A stretch of 64,000 nt of DNA from Pseudomonadota bacterium (GTDB lineage Bacteria > Pseudomonadota > Gammaproteobacteria > Steroidobacterales > Steroidobacteraceae), in assembly GCA_021816775.1 (NCBI GenBank), contig JAKAXA010000002.1, forward strand, positions 1-64,000, read 5' to 3'. The position numbers and the translations under genes were made by a program. A model generated the notes under the pieces. That model was not told where the DNA came from, made no database searches, and was given only the letters and a program-made list of their open reading frames with translations. This document shows, in pieces, positions 8,543 through 17,584 of this stretch. Every line of letters begins with the position of its first letter. Within the stretch, counting starts at the first letter, position 1.

Positions 8543-9856
8543 CTACAACTCCCGCAGCCCGTCCGTCACCGGCATGCGGGCCGCGCGCAGCGCCGGAAAC
8601 AGCCCACCGAGAAAGCCGATCGCGATCGACCATTTCAGTCCCTCGCCGATCAGCCGGGGCGTGATGCGGAACTGGAAGATCACGGCGCTGAAATTCGGCC
8701 CCAGCGTCGAGGCGGTGAAGTGGTGAAACAGGACCCAGGCGATCAGCGCCCCGATGAGGCCCCCGGCGAGGGCCAGCAGCACCGTCTCGGCGAGGATGGA
8801 GAAGATCACGACCCCGCCGCGAAACCCGATCGCCCGCAGCGTCGCCACCTCCCGCGTACGCGCCGCGACCGCCGCATACATGCTGTTGAGCGCGCCGGCA
8901 ACCGCGCCGATCGCCATGATGCTGGCCACCACCGTGGCAAGAATGGTGATGACGTGGGTCATGCCCTTGGACTGGCTTGCGTAGTAGGCATGCGTGGTCT
9001 GGGTCTGCACCTTCAGGCGCGGATCGCTGGCGAGAGCCGCCTTGAACGCATCGAACGCCTGCGGATGGGTCAGGCGCACCGTCACCGACTGCACGCTGCT
9101 GCCCCGATGAAACGCCTGGCCGATGAGGTTGACGTCCCCCCAAAACTCCGAGTCATGCTCCCCGGCGTGCGCGAACTCCCCCACGATCTTCCACGGCTGT
9201 CCGTTGATCTTGATGGTCGAGCCGATCGAGGTGTGCTTGAACTCGAGCGCCGCGTTCTTGCCGACGATGATCTCGCGCAGGCCCGGCTGGAAGCGGCGCC
9301 CGGCGATGATCTTCACCCGGGGGCGCACCGCCCACACCTCAGGCCCCACGCCGCGGATGGCCACGGTGCCCGGCCGGCCCGAGCCGCGCTTGGTGACCGA
9401 GGCCGCCACCACCACCTCCGGGGAGGCGAGCGGGCGGCCCTGGGCGTCGCGGGCGACCTGCGGCTTGTCCCCGATGAGCAGCACGCTCTGCTGATCGAGA
9501 TTCGAGGTGGTCTCGCTCATCGCGCCGGTGCGCAGCACGATCGCGCGCTGCTCGCTGCCGGTGGCGCGGAAGGTCGCCTCGTACCCGGTGGCCATGGCCA
9601 GCAGCGCCACCAGCACCCCGACCACCCCGGCGATGCCCACGACCACCACCGAGGCGCCGCCCCAGCGCTGCGGCAGCGTCGAGATCCCCGAGACGGTGAT
9701 CGAGCCGGTCTGACGCCCGAGGCGCGTCAAGCCGATCCACAGCGCCAGCAGCACGGCCAGCCCCGCAAGCGCGACCCAGGGCAAGACGATGGCCGCGCCG
9801 AGCCCGATCACCACCGCCAGCACGACGGCGAGTCCAAACAGGGATTTCTTCAGCAC
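8543..9856 (-). CDS. MacB-like ABC transporter permease, divergent member
   Basis: This permease is longer (437 residues) than the other three in the operon and belongs to a different branch. It opens with two hydrophobic stretches (about 5-45) before the usual helix near residues 70-90. The periplasmic MacB-type core domain runs from about 95 to 300 ('VRPRVKIIAGRRFQPGL', 'GKNAALEFKH'). Three C-terminal helices follow, with 'RTREVATLRAIGFRGG' as the FtsX-domain motif, and the protein ends 'MPVTDGLREL'. It lies 12-13 bp from its neighbours on each side, within the same transcription unit. It could heterodimerise with one of the shorter permeases; this is inference. Confidence 0.85.
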   Translation of the reverse strand: MLKKSLFGLAVVLAVVIGLGAAIVLPWVALAGLAVLLALWIGLTRLGRQTGSITVSGISTLPQRWGGASVVVVGIAGVVGVLVALLAMATGYEATFRATGSEQRAIVLRTGAMSETTSNLDQQSVLLIGDKPQVARDAQGRPLASPEVVVAASVTKRGSGRPGTVAIRGVGPEVWAVRPRVKIIAGRRFQPGLREIIVGKNAALEFKHTSIGSTIKINGQPWKIVGEFAHAGEHDSEFWGDVNLIGQAFHRGSSVQSVTVRLTHPQAFDAFKAALASDPRLKVQTQTTHAYYASQSKGMTHVITILATVVASIMAIGAVAGALNSMYAAVAARTREVATLRAIGFRGGVVIFSILAETVLLALAGGLIGALIAWVLFHHFTASTLGPNFSAVIFQFRITPRLIGEGLKWSIAIGFLGGLFPALRAARMPVTDGLREL

Positions 9857-9868
9857 AGCGACCCTCCC

Positions 9869-11026
9869 TCACCGTCCCGAGAGCGCATCCACGATGCGCA
9901 GCCGCATGCCGCGGCGCGCCGGCAGCGCCCCGACGGCGAGCCCGATCAGCGCCATCACCACGATGCCGCGCAGCCAGATTCCCCCGCCCACCGGCATCAT
10001 GGGCAACTGCGCGCCCATCTGCCCTTGCAGGACATGCACCACAGCGGCGGCGAGCAGCAAGCCGAGTGCGCCGCCGAGGATCACCAGCAGCACCGACTCG
10101 GCGAGCACCAGCGAGAGCACCGAGCGGTTGGAGAAGCCGAGCGTCTTCAGCACCGCCAACTCCGGGGTGCGCTCGCGCACCGCCTGCGCCATGGTGTTGC
10201 CCGTCAGCAGCATCAGGGTGAAGAACACCGCCCCCATGATGGCATGCACGATCAGGCCAAGATCCACGTACTGACTGAGAAAATCCACCGCGAAGGCGCT
10301 GTCGCTCTGGGTCTTGGTCTCGTGGCCGGAATTCACCGACAGCGCATCGATCGCCGCGGCGATACGGCTCGCCTGGCGCGGGTGTGCGATCTTCTCGACG
10401 AACAGGCCCACTGTGCCTTTGCCGAACGCGCGGGCCTCATCGAAGTAGTGCCACCGGAACAGGAAGTCCTGCTCCTCGAGGGGCGTGCGCGCGTGATAGA
10501 TGCCCACCAGATCGAACGTCCAGATGTACGAGCCGCCCTTGCGCGGGTAGATCATCGACTTGATCGGAATCTGATCGCCCACCTTCCAGTGATACTTCCT
10601 CGCCAGCGCCGCCCCGACGATCGCCCCGGTCTGGGTGGCATCGAAGGCGCGCAGTGCCGACGGGGCGATCTTGAACTCCGGATACAGATCGAAGAAATTG
10701 CGCTGCACGGCGAACAGCGTGCCGATCACGTTCTTCGGGCTCTGATACGTGCCGCCGAAGAAGCTGTAGCGACTGACCGCCCCCACCCCCCTCACCGCGC
10801 GGATCTGCGCCTCCAGGCTCACCGGCATCGGGTTGAACAGACCCATTTTGGAGATCGTGATCAGCCGGTGCGCCGCCCCGACGGTCTGCCCGGCCGTGGT
10901 GAACACGCTGTTCACCGACTCCAACAGACCGAACAGCACGAACGCCACCACGACCGACAGCAGCGTCAGCCCCGTGCGCACCTTGCGGCGCGTGAGCGCG
11001 GCCCACACCAGGTGCAGGTACTTCAC
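9869..11026 (-). CDS. FtsX/MacB-like ABC transporter permease
   Basis: This 385-residue permease is the first of four in the operon. It has an N-terminal membrane helix ('TGLTLLSVVVAFVLFGLL', about 18-35), an extracytoplasmic domain, and three C-terminal helices beginning near 'IVHAIMGAVFFTLMLLTGN' with 'RERTPELAVLKTLGF' after it. The GTG start overlaps the stop of the ATPase gene (GTGA), which indicates translational coupling and a functional pair. Its intact sequence is the best template for seeing where the frameshifted copy at 6205-7370 breaks. Confidence 0.85.
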   Translation of the reverse strand: MKYLHLVWAALTRRKVRTGLTLLSVVVAFVLFGLLESVNSVFTTAGQTVGAAHRLITISKMGLFNPMPVSLEAQIRAVRGVGAVSRYSFFGGTYQSPKNVIGTLFAVQRNFFDLYPEFKIAPSALRAFDATQTGAIVGAALARKYHWKVGDQIPIKSMIYPRKGGSYIWTFDLVGIYHARTPLEEQDFLFRWHYFDEARAFGKGTVGLFVEKIAHPRQASRIAAAIDALSVNSGHETKTQSDSAFAVDFLSQYVDLGLIVHAIMGAVFFTLMLLTGNTMAQAVRERTPELAVLKTLGFSNRSVLSLVLAESVLLVILGGALGLLLAAAVVHVLQGQMGAQLPMMPVGGGIWLRGIVVMALIGLAVGALPARRGMRLRIVDALSGR

Positions 11027-11715
11027 GCGGCCGCCTGCTCGCTCTCGACCAGCGTGCCTTTGTCGAGGTGCAGGATCCGGCCGGCGTGCTCGGCGGCCTT
11101 CGGATCGTGCGTGACCATGACAATGGTCTTGCCGTGTGCGCGATTGAGCTGCTGCAGCAGGTCGAGCACCTCCTCGGCCGACTGTCGGTCGAGGTCGCCC
11201 GTCGGCTCATCGCACACCAGCAGTGTCGGATCGGACACGATGGCGCGCGCGATCGCCACGCGTTGTTGCTGCCCTCCGGAGAGCTCCCCGGGCTTGTGCG
11301 TGGCCCGATCGGCAAGGCCGACCAACTGCAGCGCGACGCTGGCGTTGCGCCGGCGCTCGGCGCCCTTGAGCTTGGTCAGAAGCAGCGGCAGCTCGACGTT
11401 GCGCTGCGCCGAGAGCATGGGCAACAGGTTGTAGAACTGGAACACGAACCCGACGTGCGCGGCGCGCCAGCGCGCCAGCGCCCCCTGCCCGAGCTGATCG
11501 ATGCGCTCGCCGGCGACCGCGAGCGTGCCCTCGGTCGGGCTGTCCAGTCCGCCGATGAGGTTCAGCAGCGTCGTCTTGCCCGAGCCCGAGGGGCCCATCA
11601 GCGCCACGAACTCACCCTGCGCGACATCGAGGTTGATGTGATGCAGCACCTCGATGCGCTGCCGGCCCCGCTGATACACCTTGCTCAGGGAGCGGATCTC
11701 GACCAATGCGCTCAT
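11023..11715 (-). CDS. LolD/MacB-type ABC transporter ATP-binding protein
   Basis: The protein has 230 residues and all ABC ATPase motifs: Walker A 'GPSGSGKTTL' at 41-50, the Q-loop in 'VGFVFQFYNLLP', signature 'LSGGQQQR' near 144, Walker B 'LLVCDEPTGDLD' near 165 and the switch His in 'VMVTHD'. The 'PTGDLD' form is typical of the LolD/MacB/FtsE group. It would be the energy source for the permeases encoded directly downstream. It is the only ATPase gene in the operon. It starts with ATG 6 bp after the membrane-fusion gene. Confidence 0.93.
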   Translation of the reverse strand: MSALVEIRSLSKVYQRGRQRIEVLHHINLDVAQGEFVALMGPSGSGKTTLLNLIGGLDSPTEGTLAVAGERIDQLGQGALARWRAAHVGFVFQFYNLLPMLSAQRNVELPLLLTKLKGAERRRNASVALQLVGLADRATHKPGELSGGQQQRVAIARAIVSDPTLLVCDEPTGDLDRQSAEEVLDLLQQLNRAHGKTIVMVTHDPKAAEHAGRILHLDKGTLVESEQAAA

Positions 11716-11721
11716 GACACG

Positions 11722-12969
11722 TTACCCCTTCTTGACGCTGACTCGATCCCCATCGGCGAGCTCCGCCGGCGGCGAGCGCACTACGGCGCTGCCGGTGGCA
11801 ATGCCGCCCACGGCCCTCAGGCCCGAGCGGAGCGGTCCCAACGTGACGGTGCGCGAGCGCGCCCGCCCGTCCTTGACGATGAACACCACCGCGTGCGCGC
11901 CATGGTGCACCACGCTCGAGGCCGGCACCCACACCATGCCCGCCGGCACGCTCGAGGCGGCAACAGACGCCGCGCTCGCGCGCTGCAGAAACGACACGCG
12001 CACCCCCATCTGCGGCAGGATGCGCGGATCCTTGCTCTCGAGCGCCACGCGCACCCGCACGGTCGCCTTGCTCTTGTTGGCTGTCGGCACGATGGCGATG
12101 ACGTGCGCCGGGATGCGCCAGTTCGGATACGCATCGAGCACCGCCACCGCCGGCTGGTTCGCGTGCACCCGATCGATGTACGCCTCGTTGACGTCCACAT
12201 CGACCTCGAGGGAATTCATGTCGACGATGGTCGCAATGCCGGTCTGCGTGAAGCCGCCGCCGCCGAAGAACGGCGAGATCATCTCGCCCATCTGCGCCGC
12301 CTTGTCGACCACCACCCCGCTGAAGGGCGCGCGCACCACGGTATAGTCCTCCTGCACCTGCGCGGCCTGCACCGTCGCGCGCGCCACCGCCACCTGGCGG
12401 CGCTGGGAGAGAACCTGGGCGCCGAGGGAGGCCGCCTGCGTCTGGGCCTGCTGCAGCGCCTGCACGGACACCAGGTGTTGGCCGATGAGCGCCTCATCGC
12501 GGGCCAGGTCGCGCCGCGCCTCGGCCCACTGGACCCGATACTGCTGCAGCAGCGCCTGGGCGGCCTGCCGCTGCGCCTGCGCCTGGCGCAGGGCGGCAAG
12601 CGTGGCGCTGTCGTCCAGGCGCGCCAGCACCTGCCCGCGGTGCACATACTCGCCTTCCTGGAAGTACACGTTGGTCAGCATGCCGGCGATCTGCGCCGAC
12701 ACCGTCGCTTCGCGCTCGGCGGTGACGTAGCCGCTCGCCTGCAGGACCGCCGCGGGCGCCGACAGCGCGGAGGGGGCCATGACGGTCGCCGTCTTGACGG
12801 TGAGCACCCGATCCCGCGACAGGAAGAAATACGCCCCCGCGCCCAGCAGCGCGAGCACCGCCGCGACGGTGAGCGCCACCCACAGAGTGCGCGGCGCATG
12901 CACCGACTCGCGTTGAGCGCGATCGATCTTCAGCTGCGCCAGCAGTTCGTTGTTATTGTGCGAATCCAC
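11722..12969 (-). CDS. HlyD/MacA-family periplasmic adaptor (membrane-fusion protein)
   Basis: With GTG at 12969 the protein has 415 residues. A cytoplasmic N-tail and a membrane anchor (about 29-50) are followed by a lipoyl/beta-barrel half ('ATVSAQIAGMLTNVYFQEGEYVHRGQVLARL'-type sequence near 85-115). Next comes a long coiled-coil hairpin rich in Gln, Ala and Arg (about 115-215), then the second lipoyl half ('VVRAPFSGVVVDKAAQMGE') and beta-barrel. An upstream extension of the frame to 13101 is open but looks non-coding, so I prefer the shorter start. It heads the operon and would link the inner-membrane complex to an outer-membrane exit duct; no TolC gene is nearby. Confidence 0.88.
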   Translation of the reverse strand: MDSHNNNELLAQLKIDRAQRESVHAPRTLWVALTVAAVLALLGAGAYFFLSRDRVLTVKTATVMAPSALSAPAAVLQASGYVTAEREATVSAQIAGMLTNVYFQEGEYVHRGQVLARLDDSATLAALRQAQAQRQAAQALLQQYRVQWAEARRDLARDEALIGQHLVSVQALQQAQTQAASLGAQVLSQRRQVAVARATVQAAQVQEDYTVVRAPFSGVVVDKAAQMGEMISPFFGGGGFTQTGIATIVDMNSLEVDVDVNEAYIDRVHANQPAVAVLDAYPNWRIPAHVIAIVPTANKSKATVRVRVALESKDPRILPQMGVRVSFLQRASAASVAASSVPAGMVWVPASSVVHHGAHAVVFIVKDGRARSRTVTLGPLRSGLRAVGGIATGSAVVRSPPAELADGDRVSVKKG

Positions 12970-13166
12970 GCTGACCGGCCATCCCCACTGTAGTTTCCCT
13001 CCCCCCGGCCGGTCGGAACCCAACGCATGGCACGATGAGCGCATTCTACGACAGCGTCCGGCCCGGGTAAATTCGGCCCTCGCCGGACCCCGTAATGGCA
13101 CCGGAGCCGGTGGGCGGGACCCATCATCGCCTCGACCGATGGGATCGCCCAGTGGGATGCGTCACC

Positions 13167-13196
13167 GGCCCCGGGTGACACTTGTCACCCGGGGCC
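13167..13196. terminator. Perfect 13-bp GC hairpin after nagZ
   Basis: GGCCCCGGGTGAC (13167-13179), loop ACTT, and GTCACCCGGGGCC (13184-13196) form an uninterrupted 13-bp stem, 31 bp past the nagZ stop. Neither side has a T-tract, so it is not a textbook intrinsic terminator. A role in transcription termination or 3'-end protection is inferred from position. The rest of 12970-13227 shows nothing else clear. Confidence 0.5.
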
Positions 13197-13227
13197 GCCC
13201 GCGCATGCACCGCGGAGCGATGCGAGG

Positions 13228-14277
13228 CTACTGCTCCCCGGCGTCCAGATCGAGCATCGGCACCGCTGCGCAGGCCGCCAGACGCGTCTGCGCATCGCGC
13301 CAGCGCTGCGTGGCGCGCAGCGCCTCGGGCATCTGCCGGTCACGCCCATGCAGGCGCGCCAGACGCACTCCGGAGGCCGGCGCCGGTGTCACGCGCAACG
13401 CCTGCAGCAACGTTTCCACCGCGGCGCGCGCATTGCACACCGGCAACATGTCGCAGCCGGCCGCGAGCGCCTGCTGCGCACGCGTCACGATGTCCCCGTA
13501 CGCCACGGCCCCGCCCATCGAGAGGTCATCGGTGAACACCGCGCCCTGGAACCGCAGCTCCCCGCGCAGCACCTGCGCGACCCAACGCTGCGAGAAGCTC
13601 GCCGGCCTCGCATCGACCGCCGGGAAGAGCAGATGCCCGACCATCACCGCCGGCAGACCGTTGGGGATGAGCCGCCGGTACGGCATCAGGTCGCCGCCGA
13701 GGTCCGCGAGCTCGCGGCGATCGACCGGCAGCGTGGCGTGCGAATCGGCCGTCACGGCTCCGTGCCCCGGGAAATGCTTGGCGGTGGCCGCCATGCCGGC
13801 CTCGCGCATGCCCTGGACATAGGCGCTCGCAAGCTGGCTGACCGCCTGCGGCCGGCTGTGAAACGCCCGATCGGTGATGAAGCTCACGCCGTGATCGATG
13901 TCCACGCACGGCGTGAACGACAGATCCACGCCGCAGGCGCCGAGCTCCGCGGCCATGAGCCAGCCCATCTCGCGCGCCAGCTCGAGCCCGCTCCTCTCGG
14001 CCAGATCAAACTCCCGGCCGATGCGCCGCGCCGAGGGCAGCGCGGAGAATCCCTCGCGGAAGCGCTGCACCCGCCCGCCCTCGTGATCGACCGCGACCAG
14101 CAGCGGCGGGCTGCGCACCGCGTGGATCGCGGCGACCAGCGCGGTGAGCTGCGCCGGGTCGGTGTAGTTGCGGGAGAAGAGGATCACTCCGCCCACCAGG
14201 GGATGCTCGAGCATCTCGCGCTCGGCGCCCTCGAGCGCAGGCCCCGTCAGATCGATCATCAGCGGGCCGAGCGTCAT
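13228..14277 (-). CDS. nagZ: Beta-N-acetylhexosaminidase NagZ
   Basis: This 349-residue cytoplasmic glycoside hydrolase family 3 enzyme removes N-acetylglucosamine from anhydromuropeptides during peptidoglycan recycling. It has the single-domain TIM barrel of NagZ, close to the usual length of about 340. The signature 'KHFPGHGAVTADSH' near residue 167 contains the Asp-His pair typical of NagZ. 'GVILFSRNY' and 'VDHEGGRVQRF' are the substrate-binding strands. Its ATG overlaps the rlmD stop by 4 bp. It is the last gene of the lepA/lepB-to-nagZ run, followed by a strong hairpin. Confidence 0.95.
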   Translation of the reverse strand: MTLGPLMIDLTGPALEGAEREMLEHPLVGGVILFSRNYTDPAQLTALVAAIHAVRSPPLLVAVDHEGGRVQRFREGFSALPSARRIGREFDLAERSGLELAREMGWLMAAELGACGVDLSFTPCVDIDHGVSFITDRAFHSRPQAVSQLASAYVQGMREAGMAATAKHFPGHGAVTADSHATLPVDRRELADLGGDLMPYRRLIPNGLPAVMVGHLLFPAVDARPASFSQRWVAQVLRGELRFQGAVFTDDLSMGGAVAYGDIVTRAQQALAAGCDMLPVCNARAAVETLLQALRVTPAPASGVRLARLHGRDRQMPEALRATQRWRDAQTRLAACAAVPMLDLDAGEQ

Positions 14278-15626
14278 GTCCGTGCATCTCCCGGGCCGTG
14301 CAGCACGGCCATCGACTCCACGTGCGCGGTATGCGGAAACATGTCGATGACCCCGGCGGCCTCGAGCACAAAGCCGTGCTCATGGACCAGCACGCCGAGA
14401 TCGCGGGCGAGACTGCCGGGATGGCAGGAGACGTACAGCACGCGCCGCGGGCGCAGGGCCGCCACCGCGGCGAGCACCTCGCGCGCGCCGACCCGGGGCG
14501 GGTCGAGCAGCACGTGGCTGTAGCGGCCGCGCAGCCAGGCGGTCTGTGGATCGAGAGGCCCTGACAGGTCGGCGACGTGGAACTCGACATTGGCGATGCC
14601 GTTGCGCGCGGCGTTGGTGCGCGCGCGCTCGATGAGCGCCGCCTCGCCTTCCACGCCAACGACCTTGGCGCCCGCGCGCGCCAGCGGCAGCGTGAAGTTG
14701 CCGAGGCCGCAATACAGGTCGAGCACCGCATCCTGCGGCCCCGGCGCGAGCAGCGCCACCGCGCGCGCCACCAGTGCCCGATTGATCGCGCCGTTGATCT
14801 GCACGAAATCGCTCGGCCGGAACTCGAGCTTCACGCCGAACTCGCCGAGCGCGTAATGCAGCGGCTCGGCGTGCTCGCCCCCCTCGAGCGGCTCGATCGT
14901 CTCCAGGCCCCCCGGCTGCAGGTACAGTCGCGCCCCGTGGCGCATGGCGAAGGCGCGCAGCCGCTCGCGGTCGGCCGCGGACGGCGGCGCGAGCACGCGC
15001 AGCACGAGCGCGGTGGCATTGTCGGCCACCGCCACCTCGATCTGCGGCAGCTGCTCGCGGATCCCGAGGGTGCCGATGAGCTGCCCGAGCGGCGCGATCC
15101 AATCGCCGACCGGCGCGCTCAGCACCTCGCAGCGCTGCACGTCGGCGACGTACGGGGCGCTGCGCTCGCGGAAGCCGACGACCACCTTGCCCTTCTTGGC
15201 CACGTATTTGACGCCGAGCCGCGCGCGGCGCCGATAGCCCCACACGGGACCGGCAAGCGGCTCGAGCCAACGCGGCACGGCCACCCGCGCGAGCCGCTCG
15301 AGGCTCTCGGCGAGCTCGGTCTGCTTCAAGGCAAGCTGCGCCTCGCTCGAGAGGTGCTGCAGCGCGCAGCCCCCGCACACCCCGAAGTGCGCGCAGCGCG
15401 GCGCCACGCGCGTGGCGGCCGGCTCGAGCACCTCGAGCAGCCGCCCGTCATCGTGCCGGCGATGACGGCGTGAGCGCACGAAGCGGACCGTCTCTCCCGG
15501 CAGCGCGCCGGGGATGAATACCGTCTTGCCCTCACGCACGATGCCCTCGCCCTCGTGCGTCAGCGCGACGACGCGGGCGCGCTCCTCGGGGCCTGGCTGG
15601 CTGCGCGCCGCGGCGGCAGTGCTCAT
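14274..15626 (-). CDS. rlmD: 23S rRNA (uracil-5)-methyltransferase RlmD
   Basis: Starting at ATG 15626 the protein has 450 residues. It methylates U1939 of 23S rRNA with S-adenosylmethionine. An N-terminal TRAM domain (about 10-70) is followed by the [4Fe-4S] ligands C78, C84 and C87 ('RCAHFGVCGGC') and C166 ('VQRCEV'). This spacing is very close to Escherichia coli RlmD. The C-terminal methyltransferase domain has 'LDLYCGLGNF', 'LDPPRVGA' and the catalytic Cys in 'YVSCHPGS'. The frame is open further upstream, but that part overlaps the exonuclease gene. ATGA overlaps link it to the exonuclease upstream and nagZ downstream. Confidence 0.94.
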   Translation of the reverse strand: MSTAAAARSQPGPEERARVVALTHEGEGIVREGKTVFIPGALPGETVRFVRSRRHRRHDDGRLLEVLEPAATRVAPRCAHFGVCGGCALQHLSSEAQLALKQTELAESLERLARVAVPRWLEPLAGPVWGYRRRARLGVKYVAKKGKVVVGFRERSAPYVADVQRCEVLSAPVGDWIAPLGQLIGTLGIREQLPQIEVAVADNATALVLRVLAPPSAADRERLRAFAMRHGARLYLQPGGLETIEPLEGGEHAEPLHYALGEFGVKLEFRPSDFVQINGAINRALVARAVALLAPGPQDAVLDLYCGLGNFTLPLARAGAKVVGVEGEAALIERARTNAARNGIANVEFHVADLSGPLDPQTAWLRGRYSHVLLDPPRVGAREVLAAVAALRPRRVLYVSCHPGSLARDLGVLVHEHGFVLEAAGVIDMFPHTAHVESMAVLHGPGDART

Positions 15627-16411
15627 TGCGCCCCTTCCCAGGCGCGCAGAAACTGCGCGAAATGCGGCCCCTCGGCGGCGCGCAGCACGGCGCGCACCCG
15701 CTCGAGCTCGCCCTGGTGCGCCGCGCGGGTCAGCCGACCGCGCAGCAGCTCGAAGCGCAGATAGACCAGATAGGTGTTGAGCACGTCGGTCTCGCAGTAG
15801 CGGCGGATGCCCTCGATGTTCCCGGCCTGAAAGGCCTCCCAGACCTGCGCGCCGGAGAAGCCGAGCTTGCCCGGGAAGCCGAGCAGCTGCGCCATGCGCT
15901 CGAGCGAGACGCGCCCGCGCCCCTGGAAGCCCGAGAGCACATCCATCAGGTCGACGTGCCGCCAGTGGAAGCGGCTGAGGTAGTTGTTGTAGCGAAACGC
16001 AGGGTCCGAGTCCCCGGTCTCCCAGAAGCGGCTCGCCTGCACGCCGGCGGCGAGCGCGCGGTAGGTGAGCACCGGCAGGTCGAACCCCGAGCCGTTCCAC
16101 GACACCAGCTCCGGCGAGAAGCGCTCGATGCCATCGAAGAAGCGCTCGATGAGCTCGCGCTCGCTCGAGCGCTCATCGCCGAGGCTCCACACCTTGAGCG
16201 CATCGGCGCTGCGCAGCACGCAGGAGATGGCCACCACCCGGTGCTGCTCGTGCGAGAGGAACTCCCCGCCCGATTCCTGGCGGCGCAGCGCGAACATGGC
16301 CTTTGCCACCGCAGCGTCGCTGAGGCCCTCGAGCCCGTAGAGCCGCCGGCCGAGCGCCACGTCGGGGACGGTTTCGATGTCGAATACCAGACAATTCATA
16401 TGGCCCAACAT
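15623..16411 (-). CDS. PolB-like 3'-5' exonuclease domain protein
   Basis: The protein has 262 residues and is a stand-alone exonuclease of the DEDD fold (predicted PolB-like exonuclease family). ExoI is 'VFDIETVPD' near residue 10 with the Asp and Glu metal ligands. ExoII is 'LVSWNGSGFDLPVLTYRA' near 100. ExoIII is carried by the C-terminal 'YCETDVLNTYLVYLR'. It probably trims DNA or RNA 3' ends, but the in vivo substrate is not known. ATG at 16411 and a second ATG at 16399 are both possible starts; neither has a strong ribosome site. It overlaps rlmD by 4 bp and lies 24 bp after acpS. Confidence 0.85.
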   Translation of the reverse strand: MLGHMNCLVFDIETVPDVALGRRLYGLEGLSDAAVAKAMFALRRQESGGEFLSHEQHRVVAISCVLRSADALKVWSLGDERSSERELIERFFDGIERFSPELVSWNGSGFDLPVLTYRALAAGVQASRFWETGDSDPAFRYNNYLSRFHWRHVDLMDVLSGFQGRGRVSLERMAQLLGFPGKLGFSGAQVWEAFQAGNIEGIRRYCETDVLNTYLVYLRFELLRGRLTRAAHQGELERVRAVLRAAEGPHFAQFLRAWEGAQ

Positions 16412-16435
16412 GTCTTCATTGCACCCGCCCCGCGC

Positions 16436-16819
16436 TCATGGTGCCCGCAGCAGCACCGCCACCGCCACGACCAGCCCCGCCTCGTCGGTGAGCGTGACGT
16501 GCCCGTCGCCGATGCCGAGCGCGCGCCGCACCCGCTCGCCGCGCTCGGAGTAAACCACCTCGGGCTTGCCGAAGCGGTTGTGCACCACCCCGACATCGCG
16601 GATCCACACCCCGTGGGCGAACCCCGTGCCCATCGCCTTGACGATGGCCTCCTTGGCCGCGAAGCGCATGGCGAGAAAGCGCTTCGGGCGCTGCGTGCGC
16701 GCGAGCTGGGCCCGCTCCTCAGGCATCAGCAGCCGGTCGATGAACCGCTCGCCGCGGCGCGCGATGACGCCATCGATCCGCTCGGCCTTGAGCACATCGA
16801 TGCCGATGCCGAAGATCAT
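16436..16819 (-). CDS. acpS: Holo-[acyl-carrier-protein] synthase AcpS
   Basis: This 127-residue enzyme transfers 4'-phosphopantetheine from CoA to acyl carrier protein. The magnesium-binding Asp8 lies in 'GIGIDVL' and the matching Glu57 in '[15 protein letters not shown]', as in other AcpS trimers. The length is normal. It overlaps the 3' end of pdxJ by 4 bp (ATGA), an arrangement conserved in many proteobacteria. Confidence 0.95.
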   Translation of the reverse strand: MIFGIGIDVLKAERIDGVIARRGERFIDRLLMPEERAQLARTQRPKRFLAMRFAAKEAIVKAMGTGFAHGVWIRDVGVVHNRFGKPEVVYSERGERVRRALGIGDGHVTLTDEAGLVVAVAVLLRAP

Positions 16820-17550
16820 GCGCGCGCCGCCGACATCAGCGCGCGCATCTGCCGCACGGCCTCGGGCAGCCCGTGGAAGACGGCACGCGCGATGATGGCA
16901 TGTCCGATGTTGAGCTCGACGATCTCGGCGATCGCGGCCACCGGCTGCACGTTGTGATAGTCGAGGCCGTGCCCGGCGTGCACCTGCAGGCCGAGCCGCG
17001 CCGCCAGGCGGGCGCCGCTGCGCAGCCGATCGAGCTCCCGGGCGCGCCCGGTGCCGTGCGCCTCGGCGTAGGCGCCGGTGTGCAGCTCGATCGCCGGCGC
17101 CCCGACTCGCGCGCTCGCTTCGATCTGCGCGGGCTCCGGATCGATGAACAGCGATGCGCGCACGCCGTGCTGGGTGAGCCGCTCGAGGGCCGCTCCCACC
17201 CGCGCGCTCTGGCCGGCGACATCGAGTCCGCCCTCGGTGGTGAGCTCCTGACGCTTCTCCGGCACGAGGCAGCAGTGCGGCGGGCGCACCTCGCAGGCGA
17301 TCTCGAGCATCTCGGCGGTGACGGCCATCTCGAGATTCATCGGGGTCGCCAGCAGCGTGCGCAGGATGCGCACGTCGGCATCCTGGATGTGCCGCCGGTC
17401 CTCGCGCAGATGCAGCGTGATGCCGTCGGCCCCGGCCATCTCGGCCTCGAGCGCCGCGTGCACCGGATCGGGGTCGCGGCCGCGGCGCGCCTGACGCAGC
17501 GTCGCGATGTGATCGATGTTGATGCCGAGAGCGATCGGGGGATGGGACAC
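16816..17550 (-). CDS. pdxJ: Pyridoxine 5'-phosphate synthase PdxJ
   Basis: The protein has 244 residues, the normal length. It condenses 1-deoxyxylulose 5-phosphate with 3-amino-2-oxopropyl phosphate to make pyridoxine 5'-phosphate. The N-terminus '[17 protein letters not shown]' contains the conserved His and Arg residues. '[17 protein letters not shown]' and 'TPMNLEMA' are further PdxJ signatures, and '[12 protein letters not shown]' is the C-terminal phosphate-binding region. It follows recO by 34 bp. Confidence 0.96.
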   Translation of the reverse strand: MSHPPIALGINIDHIATLRQARRGRDPDPVHAALEAEMAGADGITLHLREDRRHIQDADVRILRTLLATPMNLEMAVTAEMLEIACEVRPPHCCLVPEKRQELTTEGGLDVAGQSARVGAALERLTQHGVRASLFIDPEPAQIEASARVGAPAIELHTGAYAEAHGTGRARELDRLRSGARLAARLGLQVHAGHGLDYHNVQPVAAIAEIVELNIGHAIIARAVFHGLPEAVRQMRALMSAARA

Positions 17551-17584
17551 GGTGGCCTCCGCGTGTTGCTGCCCCGCAGGGGGC

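Noticed and set aside
8468-11434. Plus-strand open frame of nearly 1000 codons opposite the permease operon
   Set aside because: It crosses three separate permease genes and an intergenic boundary on the other strand and has no recognisable domain.
12970-13101. Longer start for the membrane-fusion protein
   Set aside because: The added residues are Arg/Gly/Pro-rich shadow-like sequence; GTG 12969 leaves a normal short cytoplasmic tail before the membrane helix.
15627-16100. N-terminal extension of rlmD
   Set aside because: It lies entirely inside the exonuclease gene in another frame. The ATG at 15626 gives the correct TRAM start and Fe-S Cys spacing.
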